From contig OY969922.1 of NCBI GenBank assembly GCA_963704595.1, positions 2,914,001-2,978,000 on the forward strand: a DNA stretch of 64,000 nucleotides. Reading direction: 5' to 3'. The notes beneath the pieces are model-generated. The model was not told the origin of the DNA. It saw only the letters and a list, made by a program, of their open reading frames with translations, and did no database searches. Positions 9,382 through 18,389 of this stretch are shown one piece after another. The position numbers were made by a program, and so were the translations under genes. This DNA comes from Acuticoccus sp963704595. Lineage in GTDB: Bacteria > Pseudomonadota > Alphaproteobacteria > Rhizobiales > Amorphaceae. Each line of letters starts with the position of its first letter. Position 1 is the first letter of the stretch.

Positions 9382-10209
9382 TCAGACGAGCGACCAGTCT
9401 GGCGCGAAATCCGGGTTTACGAGGCGCCCTTCCTTGGAGCCGAGCGCGTCGATCCGGCTCACCTCGTCGGCCGACAGCTCGATCTCCAGCGCCTCGAGGT
9501 TGCTCGCCAGCCGCTCCGGGTTCTGGCTCTTGGGGATCGCGAGGACGCGGTCCTGCTGGAGGAGCCACGCGAGCGAGACGATCGCGGGCGTGGTTCTGTG
9601 CGCTTCGGCGATCTCCTTCAGCACCGGGTCGCCCAGCACCTTGCCGCGGGCGAGCGGGCAATAGGCGGTGACGCCCATGCCGAGGTCGGCCGCGGTGGAG
9701 AGAATGTCCGACTGGTCGATGAAGGGGTGATACTCGACCTGGTTAACCGCGAGCTGCACGTCGGCAAGCTTCGCCGCCTCGCGCATCAGCGCCGGCGGGA
9801 AGTTCGAGATGCCGACCGAGCGGGCGAGGCCGCGCTTCTGGATCTCGCACAGTGCCGGGATCGATTCGGACAGCGGGGTCACGTCGCCCGGCCAGTGGAT
9901 GAGGTAGAGGTCGACATAGTCGAGGCCGAGCCGGCCGAGCGAGGCTTCGCACGTGGCGGGCAGGACGTCGGCGGCGAGATGATCGTACCAGCCCTTGGTG
10001 GTGACGAAGATCTCGTCGCGCGGCACGCTGGCGGCCCGGATGCCGGCACCCACCGCCACCTCGTTCTCGTACTTCTCGGCGGTGTCGACGTGACGGTAGC
10101 CTGCATCGATGCCGGATGAGACGGCCTTGATGCAGACGTCGTCGTGGAGTTCGTACGTGCCGATCCCGAGCTTGGGGATCGTCACGTCCGCGGTCTTGAA
10201 GTTCAACAA
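9382..10209 (-). CDS. Aldo/keto reductase
   Basis: A 275-residue (alpha/beta)8-barrel NAD(P)H oxidoreductase. Catalytic tetrad positions are visible: Asp in DAGYRHVDTAEKYENE, with Tyr in the same segment, Lys in VTTKGWYDHL and His in YLIHWPGD. The C-terminal IPKSQNPERLASNLEALEIEL is the NADPH 2'-phosphate-binding signature of 2,5-diketo-gluconate-reductase-like AKRs. The neighbours are ClpP upstream and a terminator-like hairpin downstream, so it is probably its own unit. The exact carbonyl substrate is not predictable. Confidence 0.88.
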   Translation of the reverse strand: MLNFKTADVTIPKLGIGTYELHDDVCIKAVSSGIDAGYRHVDTAEKYENEVAVGAGIRAASVPRDEIFVTTKGWYDHLAADVLPATCEASLGRLGLDYVDLYLIHWPGDVTPLSESIPALCEIQKRGLARSVGISNFPPALMREAAKLADVQLAVNQVEYHPFIDQSDILSTAADLGMGVTAYCPLARGKVLGDPVLKEIAEAHRTTPAIVSLAWLLQQDRVLAIPKSQNPERLASNLEALEIELSADEVSRIDALGSKEGRLVNPDFAPDWSLV

Positions 10210-10248
10210 GTGGCTACCCTTTCGTGTCCGAGAGGGCGGCCCTGCACG

Positions 10249-10857
10249 TCAGTTCAGGTCTTCGACCCGGCTGATCACCTTGCCGACGAGCCCGTATTCG
10301 ATCGCCTCGTCCGCACCCATCCAGTAGTCACGGTCGGTGTCCTTCTCGATGCGCTCCAGCGGCTGGCCTGTCGCCTTGGCGAAGAGCTGGTTCAGCCGTT
10401 CGCGCATCTTGATGATCTCGCGTGCCTGGATCTCGATGTCGGTCGCAACGCCGCCTGCCCCACCGGAGGGTTGGTGCAGCAGGAAACGGGTGTTGGGCGT
10501 GCAGTACCGCCGTTCCTTGGGAACGGAGATGTAGATCAGTGCACCGGCCGAGGCGACCCACCCCATGCCAAGAATGTTCACGTCCGGCTTAATGAGGCCG
10601 ATCGTGTCGTGGATCATGTCACCGGATTCAACGTGCCCGCCCGGGGACGACACGATGAGGGTGATGGGATCGCTCGAAACATGCGAGAGCGCGAGGAGGC
10701 GCTGGCACACGTCACGTGCCAGATCCATCGTGATCTGGCCGACGATCATCACCTGGCGCGCCTCGAAAAGGTGCTTGTCGACCGGGATCGACTGCTGCGC
10801 CTTGACCTTCTCGTCGTCGTCTTCTTCGTCGTCGAAACGGGGGATTAGCGGCATCAC
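10249..10857 (-). CDS. clpP: ClpP-type ATP-dependent protease proteolytic subunit
   Basis: A 202-residue serine protease subunit that forms the tetradecameric chamber used with ClpA/ClpX. The catalytic triad is intact: Ser103 in GWVASAGALIY, His128 in LLHQPSGG and Asp177 in DTDRDYWM. The N-terminus carries an acidic patch (DDEEDDDE, residues 9-16) not found in standard ClpP. The serine motif is VASAGA rather than AASMGA. This suggests a secondary paralogue rather than the clpPX housekeeping copy, and no clpX is nearby. The start has two adjacent ATGs. It is divergent from yciB. Confidence 0.85.
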   Translation of the reverse strand: MMPLIPRFDDEEDDDEKVKAQQSIPVDKHLFEARQVMIVGQITMDLARDVCQRLLALSHVSSDPITLIVSSPGGHVESGDMIHDTIGLIKPDVNILGMGWVASAGALIYISVPKERRYCTPNTRFLLHQPSGGAGGVATDIEIQAREIIKMRERLNQLFAKATGQPLERIEKDTDRDYWMGADEAIEYGLVGKVISRVEDLN

Positions 10858-10990
10858 ATCCTGTCCTGGAAATATGGCTCGCTATCTATGGAATGTGGCC
10901 GGCAAACGCAAACGCCGATCCGCGCTGCAACCGTAAAGGGATCAAAACGTCGCTGAATTCATTGTCATACCAATTATGGATGGAGCGAAC

Positions 10991-11641
10991 GTGAACACAC
11001 CCCAACCGCAGCACCGCACCGCATGGGAGCGCGTGAACAAGCGAAAGCTGTTCGAACGGTTCGCCATCGAGATCGGGCCGGCGCTCGCGTTCGTGATCTC
11101 CCTGCAGATCCTCGGCCTCAACCAGGCGACGATTTTCTTCATCGTGGCGACGGCAGTCGCCGCCCTCTACTCGTGGTTCGAGAAGCGGCACTTCCCGTAC
11201 ATCCCGTTCGGGATGGTGATTCTCGCAGCGGTGTTCGGCGGGCTGACGATCGCGTTCGGCAATGCGTCGTGGATCGAATTCCGGGCGACGCTCGTCAATG
11301 CCGGCGGCGCGATCGCGCTGCTCGTCGGCCTTCTGTCGGGGAACCTCCTCCTCAAGAATTCCCTGCAGGACGGCTTCAAGCTCACCGACGGCGCGTGGTG
11401 GGTGCTGACGCTGCGGATGATCGTGTTCCTGTTCCTGATGGCCGCCGCCAACGAGTTCATGCGGCTGACGTTCAGCACGGAGACCTGGGCGTGGTTCAAG
11501 ACCGCGACGCCGATCTTCAACGTGGTCTTCCTCGCGCTGAGCTGGGGTACGATTCGCGACAACCTGACGGCCGAGGATGCCGCCGAGATGGACGAGACGC
11601 CGCCGGTGGGGCCTAAAACCGCACTTCGCCCCGCCGGTTGA
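10991..11641 (+). CDS. yciB: YciB/IspZ septation-associated inner-membrane protein
   Basis: About 216 residues with five to six hydrophobic segments. Family hallmarks include a conserved EIGPALAFVISLQ near the N-terminus, KRHFPYIPFGMVIL, the charged-polar LKDG-like LLKNSLQDGF, and WWVLTLRMIVFLFLMAAANEF. YciB is known to affect cell-envelope integrity and septation. I chose the GTG at 10991 because TGGAG sits 5 nt before it; the ATG at 10976 would add five residues and has no ribosome site. The C-terminal tail is acidic and cytoplasmic. It is transcribed divergently from clpP. Confidence 0.85.
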   Translation: MNTPQPQHRTAWERVNKRKLFERFAIEIGPALAFVISLQILGLNQATIFFIVATAVAALYSWFEKRHFPYIPFGMVILAAVFGGLTIAFGNASWIEFRATLVNAGGAIALLVGLLSGNLLLKNSLQDGFKLTDGAWWVLTLRMIVFLFLMAAANEFMRLTFSTETWAWFKTATPIFNVVFLALSWGTIRDNLTAEDAAEMDETPPVGPKTALRPAG

Positions 11642-11705
11642 CGGTGGCCCGGTGCGTCGCTTGCGCTAAGGTCGCCGCCAATCAAACGGCAGGACGGACA
11701 ACGCA

Positions 11706-12026
11706 ATGGCGTACATCACCATGAACCGCTTCAAGGTGAAGAAGGGCAGCGAGGCCGAGTTCGAAGAGGTGTGGCTGACCCGCGATTCCTACCTCACCGA
11801 AGTGCCGGGCTTCGTGGAGTTCCAGCTCCTCAAGGGCCCCGAGAAGGAAGACCACGTCCTCTACGCCTCCCACTCGGTGTGGCAGAACGAGGCGGTGTTC
11901 CTGGCGTGGACGCGGTCGGAGAGCTTCCGCAAGGCGCACGCCGGCACCGGCAGCACCAAGTCGATCTACGTCGGGCACCCTGAGCTGGAAACCTTCACCT
12001 CGCTCCAGCGCGTCGCCAAGGACTGA
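11706..12026 (+). CDS. IsdG/HmuQ-like haem-degrading monooxygenase (ABM fold)
   Basis: A 106-residue ferredoxin-like protein of the antibiotic-biosynthesis-monooxygenase family. The three residues that define IsdG-type haem monooxygenases are present at matching places: Asn7 in MAYITMNRF, Trp68 in FLAWTRSESF and His78 in RKAHAG. The IsdG equivalents are N7/W67/H77. The intervening pattern PGFVEFQLL...HVLYASHSVWQNE also fits. The likely reaction is oxidative opening of haem to free iron in the cytoplasm. No haem importer is adjacent. The start is the ATG at 11706 after the purine-rich GGCAGGACGG. Confidence 0.82.
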   Translation: MAYITMNRFKVKKGSEAEFEEVWLTRDSYLTEVPGFVEFQLLKGPEKEDHVLYASHSVWQNEAVFLAWTRSESFRKAHAGTGSTKSIYVGHPELETFTSLQRVAKD

Positions 12027-12059
12027 CGGGAGGGCGGCCCCCAAGGGGCCGTCGCCCCC

Positions 12060-13556
12060 CTATTCCATCACGGGCATCGAGAACTCGGCGCCCTCTTTCA
12101 CGCCGCTCGGCCAGCGCTGCGTCACCGTCTTTGTGCGGGTGTAGAAGCGGATCGAATCCGGGCCGTGCTGGTTGAGGTCGCCGAAGCCGGAGCGCTTCCA
12201 GCCGCCGAAGGTGTGGTAGGCGAGCGGCACCGGGATCGGCACGTTGACGCCCACCATGCCGGTCACGACCTTGGACACGAAGTCCCGCGCGGTGTCGCCG
12301 TCGCGGGTGTAGATCGAGACGCCGTTGCCGTACTCGTGCTCGGTCGGAAGGCGCAGCGCCTCGTCATAGTCCTTCGCGCGCACGACGGAGAGCACGGGGC
12401 CGAAGATCTCCTCGCGGTAGATCGTCATGTCCGGGGTCACGCGGTCGAACAGGCACGCGCCCATGTAGAACCCGTCCTCGTAGCCCTGCATCCGGAACCC
12501 GCGCCCGTCGACCACCAGCTCGGCCCCCTCCTCGACGCCCTTGTCGACGTAGGAGCGCACCCGGTTGACCGCGGCGCGGGTGACGAGCGGGCCGAAGTCC
12601 GCGTCGGGGTCCTCCGACGGGCCGATCCGCAGCGCCTCCACCTTGGGCACCAGCTTCTCCATCAGCGCGTCGGCCGCCTTCTCGCCCACCGGCACCGCGA
12701 CCGAGACGGCCATGCAGCGCTCGCCGGCCGAACCGTAGCCGGCGCCGATAAGGGCGTTGGCGGCCTGCTCCATATCGGCGTCCGGCATCACGATCATGTG
12801 GTTCTTGGCGCCGCCGAAGCACTGGACGCGCTTACCGTGCGCGGCGCCCGTGGCGTAGACGTAGGCGGCGATGTCGGACGAGCCGACGAAGCCGACGGCC
12901 ATCACGTCGGGGTCGGTGAGCAGCGTGTCGACGGCCTCCTTGTCGCCGTTGACGACGTTGAGGATGCCGGCCGGCAGCCCCGCCTCGATCATCAGCTCGG
13001 CAAGGCGCATCGGCACGCCGGGGTCCCGCTCGGACGGCTTCAGGATGAAGGCGTTGCCGCAGGCGATCGCGGGGCAGAACTTCCACATCGGGATCATGGC
13101 GGGGAAGTTGAACGGGGTGATGCCGGCGACTACGCCGAGCGGCTGGCGCACGGAGTAGATGTCGATCCCCGGACCCGCCCCTTCGGAATATTCGCCCTTC
13201 ATCAGGTGCGGAATGCCGATGGCGAACTCGGCGACCTCGAGGCCGCGCTGGATGTCGCCCTTGGCGTCCGGCACGGTCTTGCCGTGCTCGGCGGCGAGGA
13301 GTTCGGCGAGCTCGTCCATGTTCTCGTTGAGAAGGGCGACGAAGCGCATCATCACGCGGGCGCGGCGCTGCGGGTTGGTCGCGGCCCAGGCCGGCTGCGC
13401 TGCGGCGGCGTTGGCGATGGCCGCGCGCACCTCGTCTGCGCTGGCGAGCGCCACGCGGGCCTGCACCTCGCCGGTCGCCGGGCGGAAGACGTCCGCCTCA
13501 CGGCCGGATGTTCCCGCCACCCTGGCCCCGCCGATGAAATGGCCAACCTCACGCAT
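12060..13556 (-). CDS. mmsA: CoA-acylating methylmalonate-semialdehyde dehydrogenase
   Basis: A 498-residue aldehyde dehydrogenase converting methylmalonate semialdehyde to propionyl-CoA, the last step of valine degradation. Visible features are ITPFNFPAMIPMWKF, the cofactor region GFVGSSDIAAYVYATGA and the catalytic cysteine in GSAGERCMAVS, which is typical of the MMSDH clade. The start at 13556 is supported by GGGAG 7-8 nt upstream and gives the normal length. The open frame to 13601 adds 15 residues without a ribosome site. Genes for two earlier valine steps lie at 38-40 kb. Confidence 0.92.
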   Translation of the reverse strand: MREVGHFIGGARVAGTSGREADVFRPATGEVQARVALASADEVRAAIANAAAAQPAWAATNPQRRARVMMRFVALLNENMDELAELLAAEHGKTVPDAKGDIQRGLEVAEFAIGIPHLMKGEYSEGAGPGIDIYSVRQPLGVVAGITPFNFPAMIPMWKFCPAIACGNAFILKPSERDPGVPMRLAELMIEAGLPAGILNVVNGDKEAVDTLLTDPDVMAVGFVGSSDIAAYVYATGAAHGKRVQCFGGAKNHMIVMPDADMEQAANALIGAGYGSAGERCMAVSVAVPVGEKAADALMEKLVPKVEALRIGPSEDPDADFGPLVTRAAVNRVRSYVDKGVEEGAELVVDGRGFRMQGYEDGFYMGACLFDRVTPDMTIYREEIFGPVLSVVRAKDYDEALRLPTEHEYGNGVSIYTRDGDTARDFVSKVVTGMVGVNVPIPVPLAYHTFGGWKRSGFGDLNQHGPDSIRFYTRTKTVTQRWPSGVKEGAEFSMPVME

Positions 13557-13684
13557 GTTCACTCCCGTGTCGCTCGTCTGTTTTGAGCGGATATCCTGCA
13601 CAAATCGAAGGCTGACGCCACCCGAAGGCGATGAACATCACGCCGTCCGTTGCGCGGTCAAATCGCTGGCGCTAGAGACGCTGG

Positions 13685-14482
13685 ATGCATGATATTTCCC
13701 CGCCCCGCAGCACGGTAAATGAAGTCAAGGCGGGGATGCTCACCATCCTGCCGCTGCTCGGCGCGGTGACGCCGTTCGCCATGGTCTTCGGCGCGCTGGC
13801 GGCCCAGAAGGGCATGACCGTCGCCGACGCGACGCTGATGTCCCTCACGTTCTACGCCGGCGCAAGCCAGATGGCGGCGGTCGAACTCCTCGGCACCAAC
13901 GTGCCGATGTGGACGATCATTCTCTCCGTCCTCGCGGTCAATTTCCGCCACATCCTCTATTCCGCGTCCCTGACCCCGATCATCGCCGGGCAGCCGGCAT
14001 GGGCCAAGGCGCTGGTGTTCCTCCTCCTCGTCGACCCGCAGTTCGCGCTGACGGAGAAGCGCGCGGAGGAAGGCAAGCCGTTCTCGATCGCGTGGTATCT
14101 CGGCCTCGGGCTGCCGATGTATTGCATCTGGGTGGCGCTGACGGCGGTGGGTGCCTATGCGGGCCGGCTCGTCGCGCACCCCGAGGCGCTGGGTCTCGAC
14201 ATGCTCCTGCCGATCTACTTCATCGGGCTGGTGATGGGCTTTCGCAAGCGCGCCCGCTGGGGGCTGGTGGTGACGGTGAGCGGCATCGCCTCGCTCCTCG
14301 TCTACAATGCGCCCGCGCTGGGCGTCGACTGGCTCGGGCCGCCCTGGCACGTCTCGCTCGGCGCACTCGCAGGCGTCCTCGCCGCCGCGGCATGGCCGCC
14401 GTCCGGCCCGCGCCGCAGCGTCCTCACAGTTGCCGAACACGAGTACGTGCCCGGCATGGGCGCCGAGGGGCCGCGGGCATGA
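13685..14482 (+). CDS. azlC: AzlC-type branched-chain amino acid exporter, large subunit
   Basis: A 265-residue membrane protein with the AzlC signature: LPLLGAVTPFAMVFGALAAQKGMT, LMSLTFYAGASQMAAVELL and NFRHILYSASLTP. AzlC and AzlD together export branched-chain amino acids. The partner azlD follows with an ATGA overlap. About eight hydrophobic segments are visible and the C-terminal tail is charged. Divergent transcription from mmsA, a valine-catabolism gene, fits a shared branched-chain amino acid theme. Confidence 0.9.
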   Translation: MHDISPPRSTVNEVKAGMLTILPLLGAVTPFAMVFGALAAQKGMTVADATLMSLTFYAGASQMAAVELLGTNVPMWTIILSVLAVNFRHILYSASLTPIIAGQPAWAKALVFLLLVDPQFALTEKRAEEGKPFSIAWYLGLGLPMYCIWVALTAVGAYAGRLVAHPEALGLDMLLPIYFIGLVMGFRKRARWGLVVTVSGIASLLVYNAPALGVDWLGPPWHVSLGALAGVLAAAAWPPSGPRRSVLTVAEHEYVPGMGAEGPRA

Positions 14483-14775
14483 CCGTCGACCTCCTCCCCC
14501 TCATCCTCATCGGCGGCCTCATCACCTACGGCGTGCGTGCCGGCGGCTACCTCTTCCTGTCGCGCCTCAAGAGCGTGCCGCGCCGCGTGGAAGTCGGGCT
14601 CGACGCGGTGCCGGCGGCGGTGATGACCGCGCTCGCGGCCCCCGCCCTCGTCTCCGGCACGTGGCGCGAGGCTCTGGTCATTGCCTTCGCGGCGCTGGTG
14701 TCGCTTCGCTTCGGCCTTGCCATCACGGTCTTCGCACCGGTGTTCCTGCTGATCGCGCTGCGCGCCTACACCTGA
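14479..14775 (+). CDS. azlD: AzlD-type branched-chain amino acid exporter, small subunit
   Basis: A 98-residue protein with about four transmembrane segments. It has the AzlD motif TYGVRAGGYLFLSRLKSVPRR followed by AVPAAVMTALAAPALVSG. Its ATG (14479) overlaps the azlC stop by 4 nt, so translation is probably coupled. It forms the transporter with AzlC. The longer open frame upstream of 14479 is a shadow of azlC. Confidence 0.9.
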   Translation: MTVDLLPLILIGGLITYGVRAGGYLFLSRLKSVPRRVEVGLDAVPAAVMTALAAPALVSGTWREALVIAFAALVSLRFGLAITVFAPVFLLIALRAYT

Positions 14776-14881
14776 GCTGGCGGAGGGCGAAGCTTTTCGC
14801 GCAGCCGGCGTGGCGCGCCGCTTGCCTCGACAGGCCGGCTCGGCGATGACCGGACAGCCAGTTCGCGAACGGGACGGATCG

Positions 14882-16108
14882 ATGACGCAGAACTTGAAGA
14901 TCGACGGCGGCCGCCTCTGGGACAGCCTGATGGAGACGGCACGGTTCGGCGCCCTCTCCAAGGGGGGCATCTGCCGTCTCGCCCTCTCCGACGAGGACAG
15001 GCTGGTGCGCGACTGGTTCCGCGACGCCTGCGAAGCAGCCGGCCTCACCGTCAGCGTCGACGGGCTCGGCAACATGTTCGCGACGCGCCCCGGCACGAAG
15101 CCGGACGCGCCCGCCGTCGCCTTCGGCAGCCACCTCGACACGCAGCCCGCCGGCGGCAAGTTCGACGGCATCCTCGGCGTCCTCGCGGGCCTTGAAGCGA
15201 TCCGCACCCTCAACGACGCGGGCTACGTCACGGAGCACCCGCTAACTCTCGTCAACTTCACCAACGAGGAAGGCGCGCGCTTCTCGCCGGCGATGATGTG
15301 CTCCGGCGTCTTCTCGCGCGACCTCCCCGCCGAACCCGTCCTCGCCAGCGTCGACCGCGATGGCCGCACCTTTGGCGAGGAACTCGACCGCATCGGCTAT
15401 GCCGGGCCCGAGCCGGTGGGCGAGCGCCGCTTCCACGCCTTCGTCGAGCTCCACATCGAGCAGGGGCCGCTCCTCGAAGCCGCGGACGAGACCATCGGCA
15501 TCGTCACCGGCGGCCAGGGGCTCCTGTGGTTCGACGGCGTCATCACCGGGCAGGACAGCCACGCGGGCACCACCCCGATGACGCTGCGGCGCGACGCGAT
15601 GACCGCCCTTGCCGCCGTCGCGCTCGCCATCGAGGACGTGGCGCGCCAGCACGGCCCCGCAGGCGTCGGCACCATCGGCGAGGTCGCCGTGCTGCCGGGC
15701 TCGCGCAACACCATCCCCGGCGCGGCGACCTTCAAGGCCGAGTTCCGCCACCCGGACAACGACGCCCTCACTGCAATGGAGACCGCCCTCGCCGCGCGAA
15801 TCGAGGCGATCGCCGCCGAGCGCGGCGTTGCCATCGAGACGCGCCGCAGCTTCCGAAAGGATCCGACCGCATTCCACCCGATGGTGGTGGACGCGATCGA
15901 GGCCGCCGCAGCCGGCTACCCCCACCGCCGGATGATCTCCGGCGCGGGGCACGATTCCTTCTACGTCTCCTCGACCTGCCCCACCGCGATGATCTTCGTT
16001 CCCTGCAAGGACGGGATCAGCCACAACGAGCTCGAAAGCGCGACGCCGGAGCACTGCGCCGCCGGCGCACAGGTCCTGCTCGACGCCATCCTCCGCCTCG
16101 CCCGCTGA
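14882..16108 (+). CDS. M20-family amidohydrolase (N-carbamoyl-L-amino-acid hydrolase/allantoate amidohydrolase type)
   Basis: About 408 residues of a dinuclear metal peptidase-fold hydrolase. Metal ligands are visible at His84 and Asp86 (FGSHLDTQP), Asp95 (GGKFDGILG), Glu129/Glu130 (NFTNEEGARF) and a later ELHIEQGP. A dimerisation-lid domain and the C-terminal GAGHDSFYVS follow, as in the HyuC/AllC/UraC clade that hydrolyses N-carbamoyl or ureido compounds. I chose the ATG at 14882 for family-typical length; ATGs at 14810 and 14846 are alternatives. The amidase gene follows by 53 nt, so the two probably act in one amide/ureide pathway. Confidence 0.85.
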   Translation: MTQNLKIDGGRLWDSLMETARFGALSKGGICRLALSDEDRLVRDWFRDACEAAGLTVSVDGLGNMFATRPGTKPDAPAVAFGSHLDTQPAGGKFDGILGVLAGLEAIRTLNDAGYVTEHPLTLVNFTNEEGARFSPAMMCSGVFSRDLPAEPVLASVDRDGRTFGEELDRIGYAGPEPVGERRFHAFVELHIEQGPLLEAADETIGIVTGGQGLLWFDGVITGQDSHAGTTPMTLRRDAMTALAAVALAIEDVARQHGPAGVGTIGEVAVLPGSRNTIPGAATFKAEFRHPDNDALTAMETALAARIEAIAAERGVAIETRRSFRKDPTAFHPMVVDAIEAAAAGYPHRRMISGAGHDSFYVSSTCPTAMIFVPCKDGISHNELESATPEHCAAGAQVLLDAILRLAR

Positions 16109-16161
16109 CCGGCGCGCCACCCAAGAGACCAGGCGCCCCGCGCCGCCCCAGGAAACCGAAG

Positions 16162-17532
16162 ATGCCCGAACTCACCCCCGAAGCCGCCGCCAACCTCTCC
16201 GTCGCCGCGCTGGCGGAAGCCTACCGCAAGGGCGAGGCCGACCCGGTCGCCGTCACCGAAGTGTGCCTGTCTCGGATCGAGGAGGCGAGCGGCGCTTCGG
16301 TGTTCCTCGCCGTCACCGCCGACCGGGCCCGGGCCGAGGCGAAGGCCGCGAGCGCACGCTACGCCGAGGGCCGGCCTGCCTCCCCGGTGGACGGCGTGCC
16401 GGTCGCCTGGAAGGACCTCTTCGACATGAAGGGCGAAGTCACCACCGCGGGTTCGGCGCTCCTGCGCCATGCCCCGCCAGCCGAGGCCGACGCGCCGGTG
16501 GTCGAGCGGCTGGCCGAGGCCGGGATGGTCGCCGTCGGCAAGACCAACCTCACCGAGTTCGCCTTCTCCGCGCTCGGCCTCAACCCGCATTACGGCACCT
16601 GCGCCAACCCGTGGGACTCCGAGACCCCGCGCTGCCCCGGCGGCTCGTCCTCGGGCTCTGCCGTCGCGGTGGCGGCGGGCCTCGTGCCGGTCGCGATCGG
16701 CTCCGACACCGGCGGGTCGGTGCGCATTCCGGCGGCCTTCAACGGGCTCGTGGGCTCCAAGTCGTCCGAAGGGCGGATCAGCACGGTGGGCGCCTTCCCG
16801 CTCTCCTACACGCTCGACACGGTCGGCCCGCTCTGCCGCACGGTGGAAGACGCCGTGCTGATGGATGCGGCCCTCCGCGGCACGCTCCCCACCATCACCC
16901 GCGGCGACATCTCCGCGCTGCGCTTCGTGGTCGCCGAGGGCCTGCCGCTGGAGACGTGCGAGGACGCGGTGCTCGAGGCGTTCGAGGCTGCGGTGGAGCG
17001 GCTCGCGAAGGCCGGCGCCACCATCGAGCGGCACGAGTTCGCGGAGCTTTCCGAGGCCAGCCAGATGCTGGCGACCCATGGCACGATCGCGAACGCCGAG
17101 GCCTACCACTTCCACAAGGAGCGGGTGGACGGGCCTGACGTGGAGGAGATCGACGGCCGCGTCGCCGCCCGGATCCTGCGCGGCAAGACGATGAGCGCGG
17201 ACGACCTCATCACCCTCCAGCGTGGCCGCCGCCGCCTCGCCGCGAGCCTTGCCGCGACCCTCGACGGCGCGCTCCTCCTCTACCCGACGGTCGCCCACAT
17301 CGCGCCCGAGATCGCCCCGGTCGACGCCGACCCCGCCTTCTTCAATGAGGTCAACATGCGCTCGCTGCGCAACACGATGATCGGCAACTTCCTCAACCTG
17401 CCGGGCGTCGCGCTGCCTGCGGCGAGCCCCTCGCCTATGCCCGTCAGCCTCCTGGTCTCCGGCATGGCCGACGCCGACGACGCGGTGCTCTCGGCGGCCT
17501 GGGCGATCGAGGACGTGGTCGGTGAAGCCTGA
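16162..17532 (+). CDS. Amidase-signature-family amidase
   Basis: A 456-residue Ser-cisSer-Lys hydrolase. The catalytic lysine is Lys84 in VAWKDLFDMKG. The glycine/serine-rich segment GGSSSGSAVAV at 160-170 carries the cis-Ser. The nucleophile is Ser186 in GSDTGGSVRIP. It would hydrolyse a small amide to acid plus ammonia. It is too short and lacks context to be GatA, as no gatB or gatC is adjacent. The start at 16162 follows AGGAAACCGAAG. The long open frame upstream is a shadow of the hydrolase gene. It pairs with the M20 amidohydrolase as an apparent operon. Confidence 0.88.
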   Translation: MPELTPEAAANLSVAALAEAYRKGEADPVAVTEVCLSRIEEASGASVFLAVTADRARAEAKAASARYAEGRPASPVDGVPVAWKDLFDMKGEVTTAGSALLRHAPPAEADAPVVERLAEAGMVAVGKTNLTEFAFSALGLNPHYGTCANPWDSETPRCPGGSSSGSAVAVAAGLVPVAIGSDTGGSVRIPAAFNGLVGSKSSEGRISTVGAFPLSYTLDTVGPLCRTVEDAVLMDAALRGTLPTITRGDISALRFVVAEGLPLETCEDAVLEAFEAAVERLAKAGATIERHEFAELSEASQMLATHGTIANAEAYHFHKERVDGPDVEEIDGRVAARILRGKTMSADDLITLQRGRRRLAASLAATLDGALLLYPTVAHIAPEIAPVDADPAFFNEVNMRSLRNTMIGNFLNLPGVALPAASPSPMPVSLLVSGMADADDAVLSAAWAIEDVVGEA

Positions 17533-17547
17533 GCCCCGCCGCCGTTA

Positions 17548-18306
17548 TCAAGCCGCCGGAAGGGCCTTCGCCTCAGGGCGGAGGCCGATGATCATGTAGT
17601 TGACGTCGGTGTCCTTGGACAGCGACCAGGCGTCCTTCACCGGGTTGTAGACGACGCCGATGGGGTCCTGCGGCGAGATCCCGTTCGCGACGAACGCGCG
17701 CTCCAGTTCAACAGGCTTCACCAGCCTGTCGTAGCTGTGGGTGCCGCGCGGCAGCCAGCGGAGGACATACTCCGCGCCGACGATGGCGAGCGCGCCGGCC
17801 TTCAGCGTGCGGTTGATGGTTGCGAACACCGTGAGGCCGCCGGGCTTCACCATGGCAGCGCAGGCCGCCACGAACGCATCGACGTCGGAGACGTGCTCGA
17901 CGATCTCCATCGCGAGCACGGCGTCGAACGTCTCGCCCGCGGCGGCGAGGCCTTCGGCGGTGGTGGCGCGGTAGTCGACGGGCACGCCGGTCTGCGCGGC
18001 GTGGCGTCTGGCGATCTCGATGTTGGTGGGCGCAGCGTCCGCGCCGACGACCTCCGCCCCCATCCGCGCCAGCGGCTCTGACAGAAGCCCGCCGCCGCAG
18101 CCGATGTCGAGGATGCGAAGGCCCTCCAGCGGGCGTTCTGCGCGAAAGTCGCGGTCGAAGTGGCGGCACAGCTTTTCGCGCAGGAACTTGAGGCGGACCG
18201 GGTTGAACTTGTGCAGCGGCTTGAACTTGCCGTTGGGGTTCCACCACTCGGCGGCCAGGCGGTCGAACTTGTCCACCTCGCGCGCATCGATCGTCGTCTC
18301 GCTCAT
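17548..18306 (-). CDS. ubiG: Ubiquinone biosynthesis O-methyltransferase UbiG
   Basis: A 252-residue SAM-dependent methyltransferase for both O-methylation steps of ubiquinone synthesis. Hallmarks are the N-terminal FDRLAAEWWNPNGKFKPLHKFNPVRL, motif I ILDIGCGGGLLSEPLARMGA, AMEIVEHVSDVDAF and a late-position GTHSYDRLVKP. I chose ATG 18306 (MSETTIDAREVDKFD); the ATG at 18315 adds only three residues. It is divergent from lysC across about 80 nt. Confidence 0.94.
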   Translation of the reverse strand: MSETTIDAREVDKFDRLAAEWWNPNGKFKPLHKFNPVRLKFLREKLCRHFDRDFRAERPLEGLRILDIGCGGGLLSEPLARMGAEVVGADAAPTNIEIARRHAAQTGVPVDYRATTAEGLAAAGETFDAVLAMEIVEHVSDVDAFVAACAAMVKPGGLTVFATINRTLKAGALAIVGAEYVLRWLPRGTHSYDRLVKPVELERAFVANGISPQDPIGVVYNPVKDAWSLSKDTDVNYMIIGLRPEAKALPAA

Positions 18307-18389
18307 GGCACCCACCGCGGTTGTTTGAAGATCACAGTGCTGCTAGCTAGCGGTTCCTGCCGATCGCGCAATCCTTCGAAGTCGTTCCA

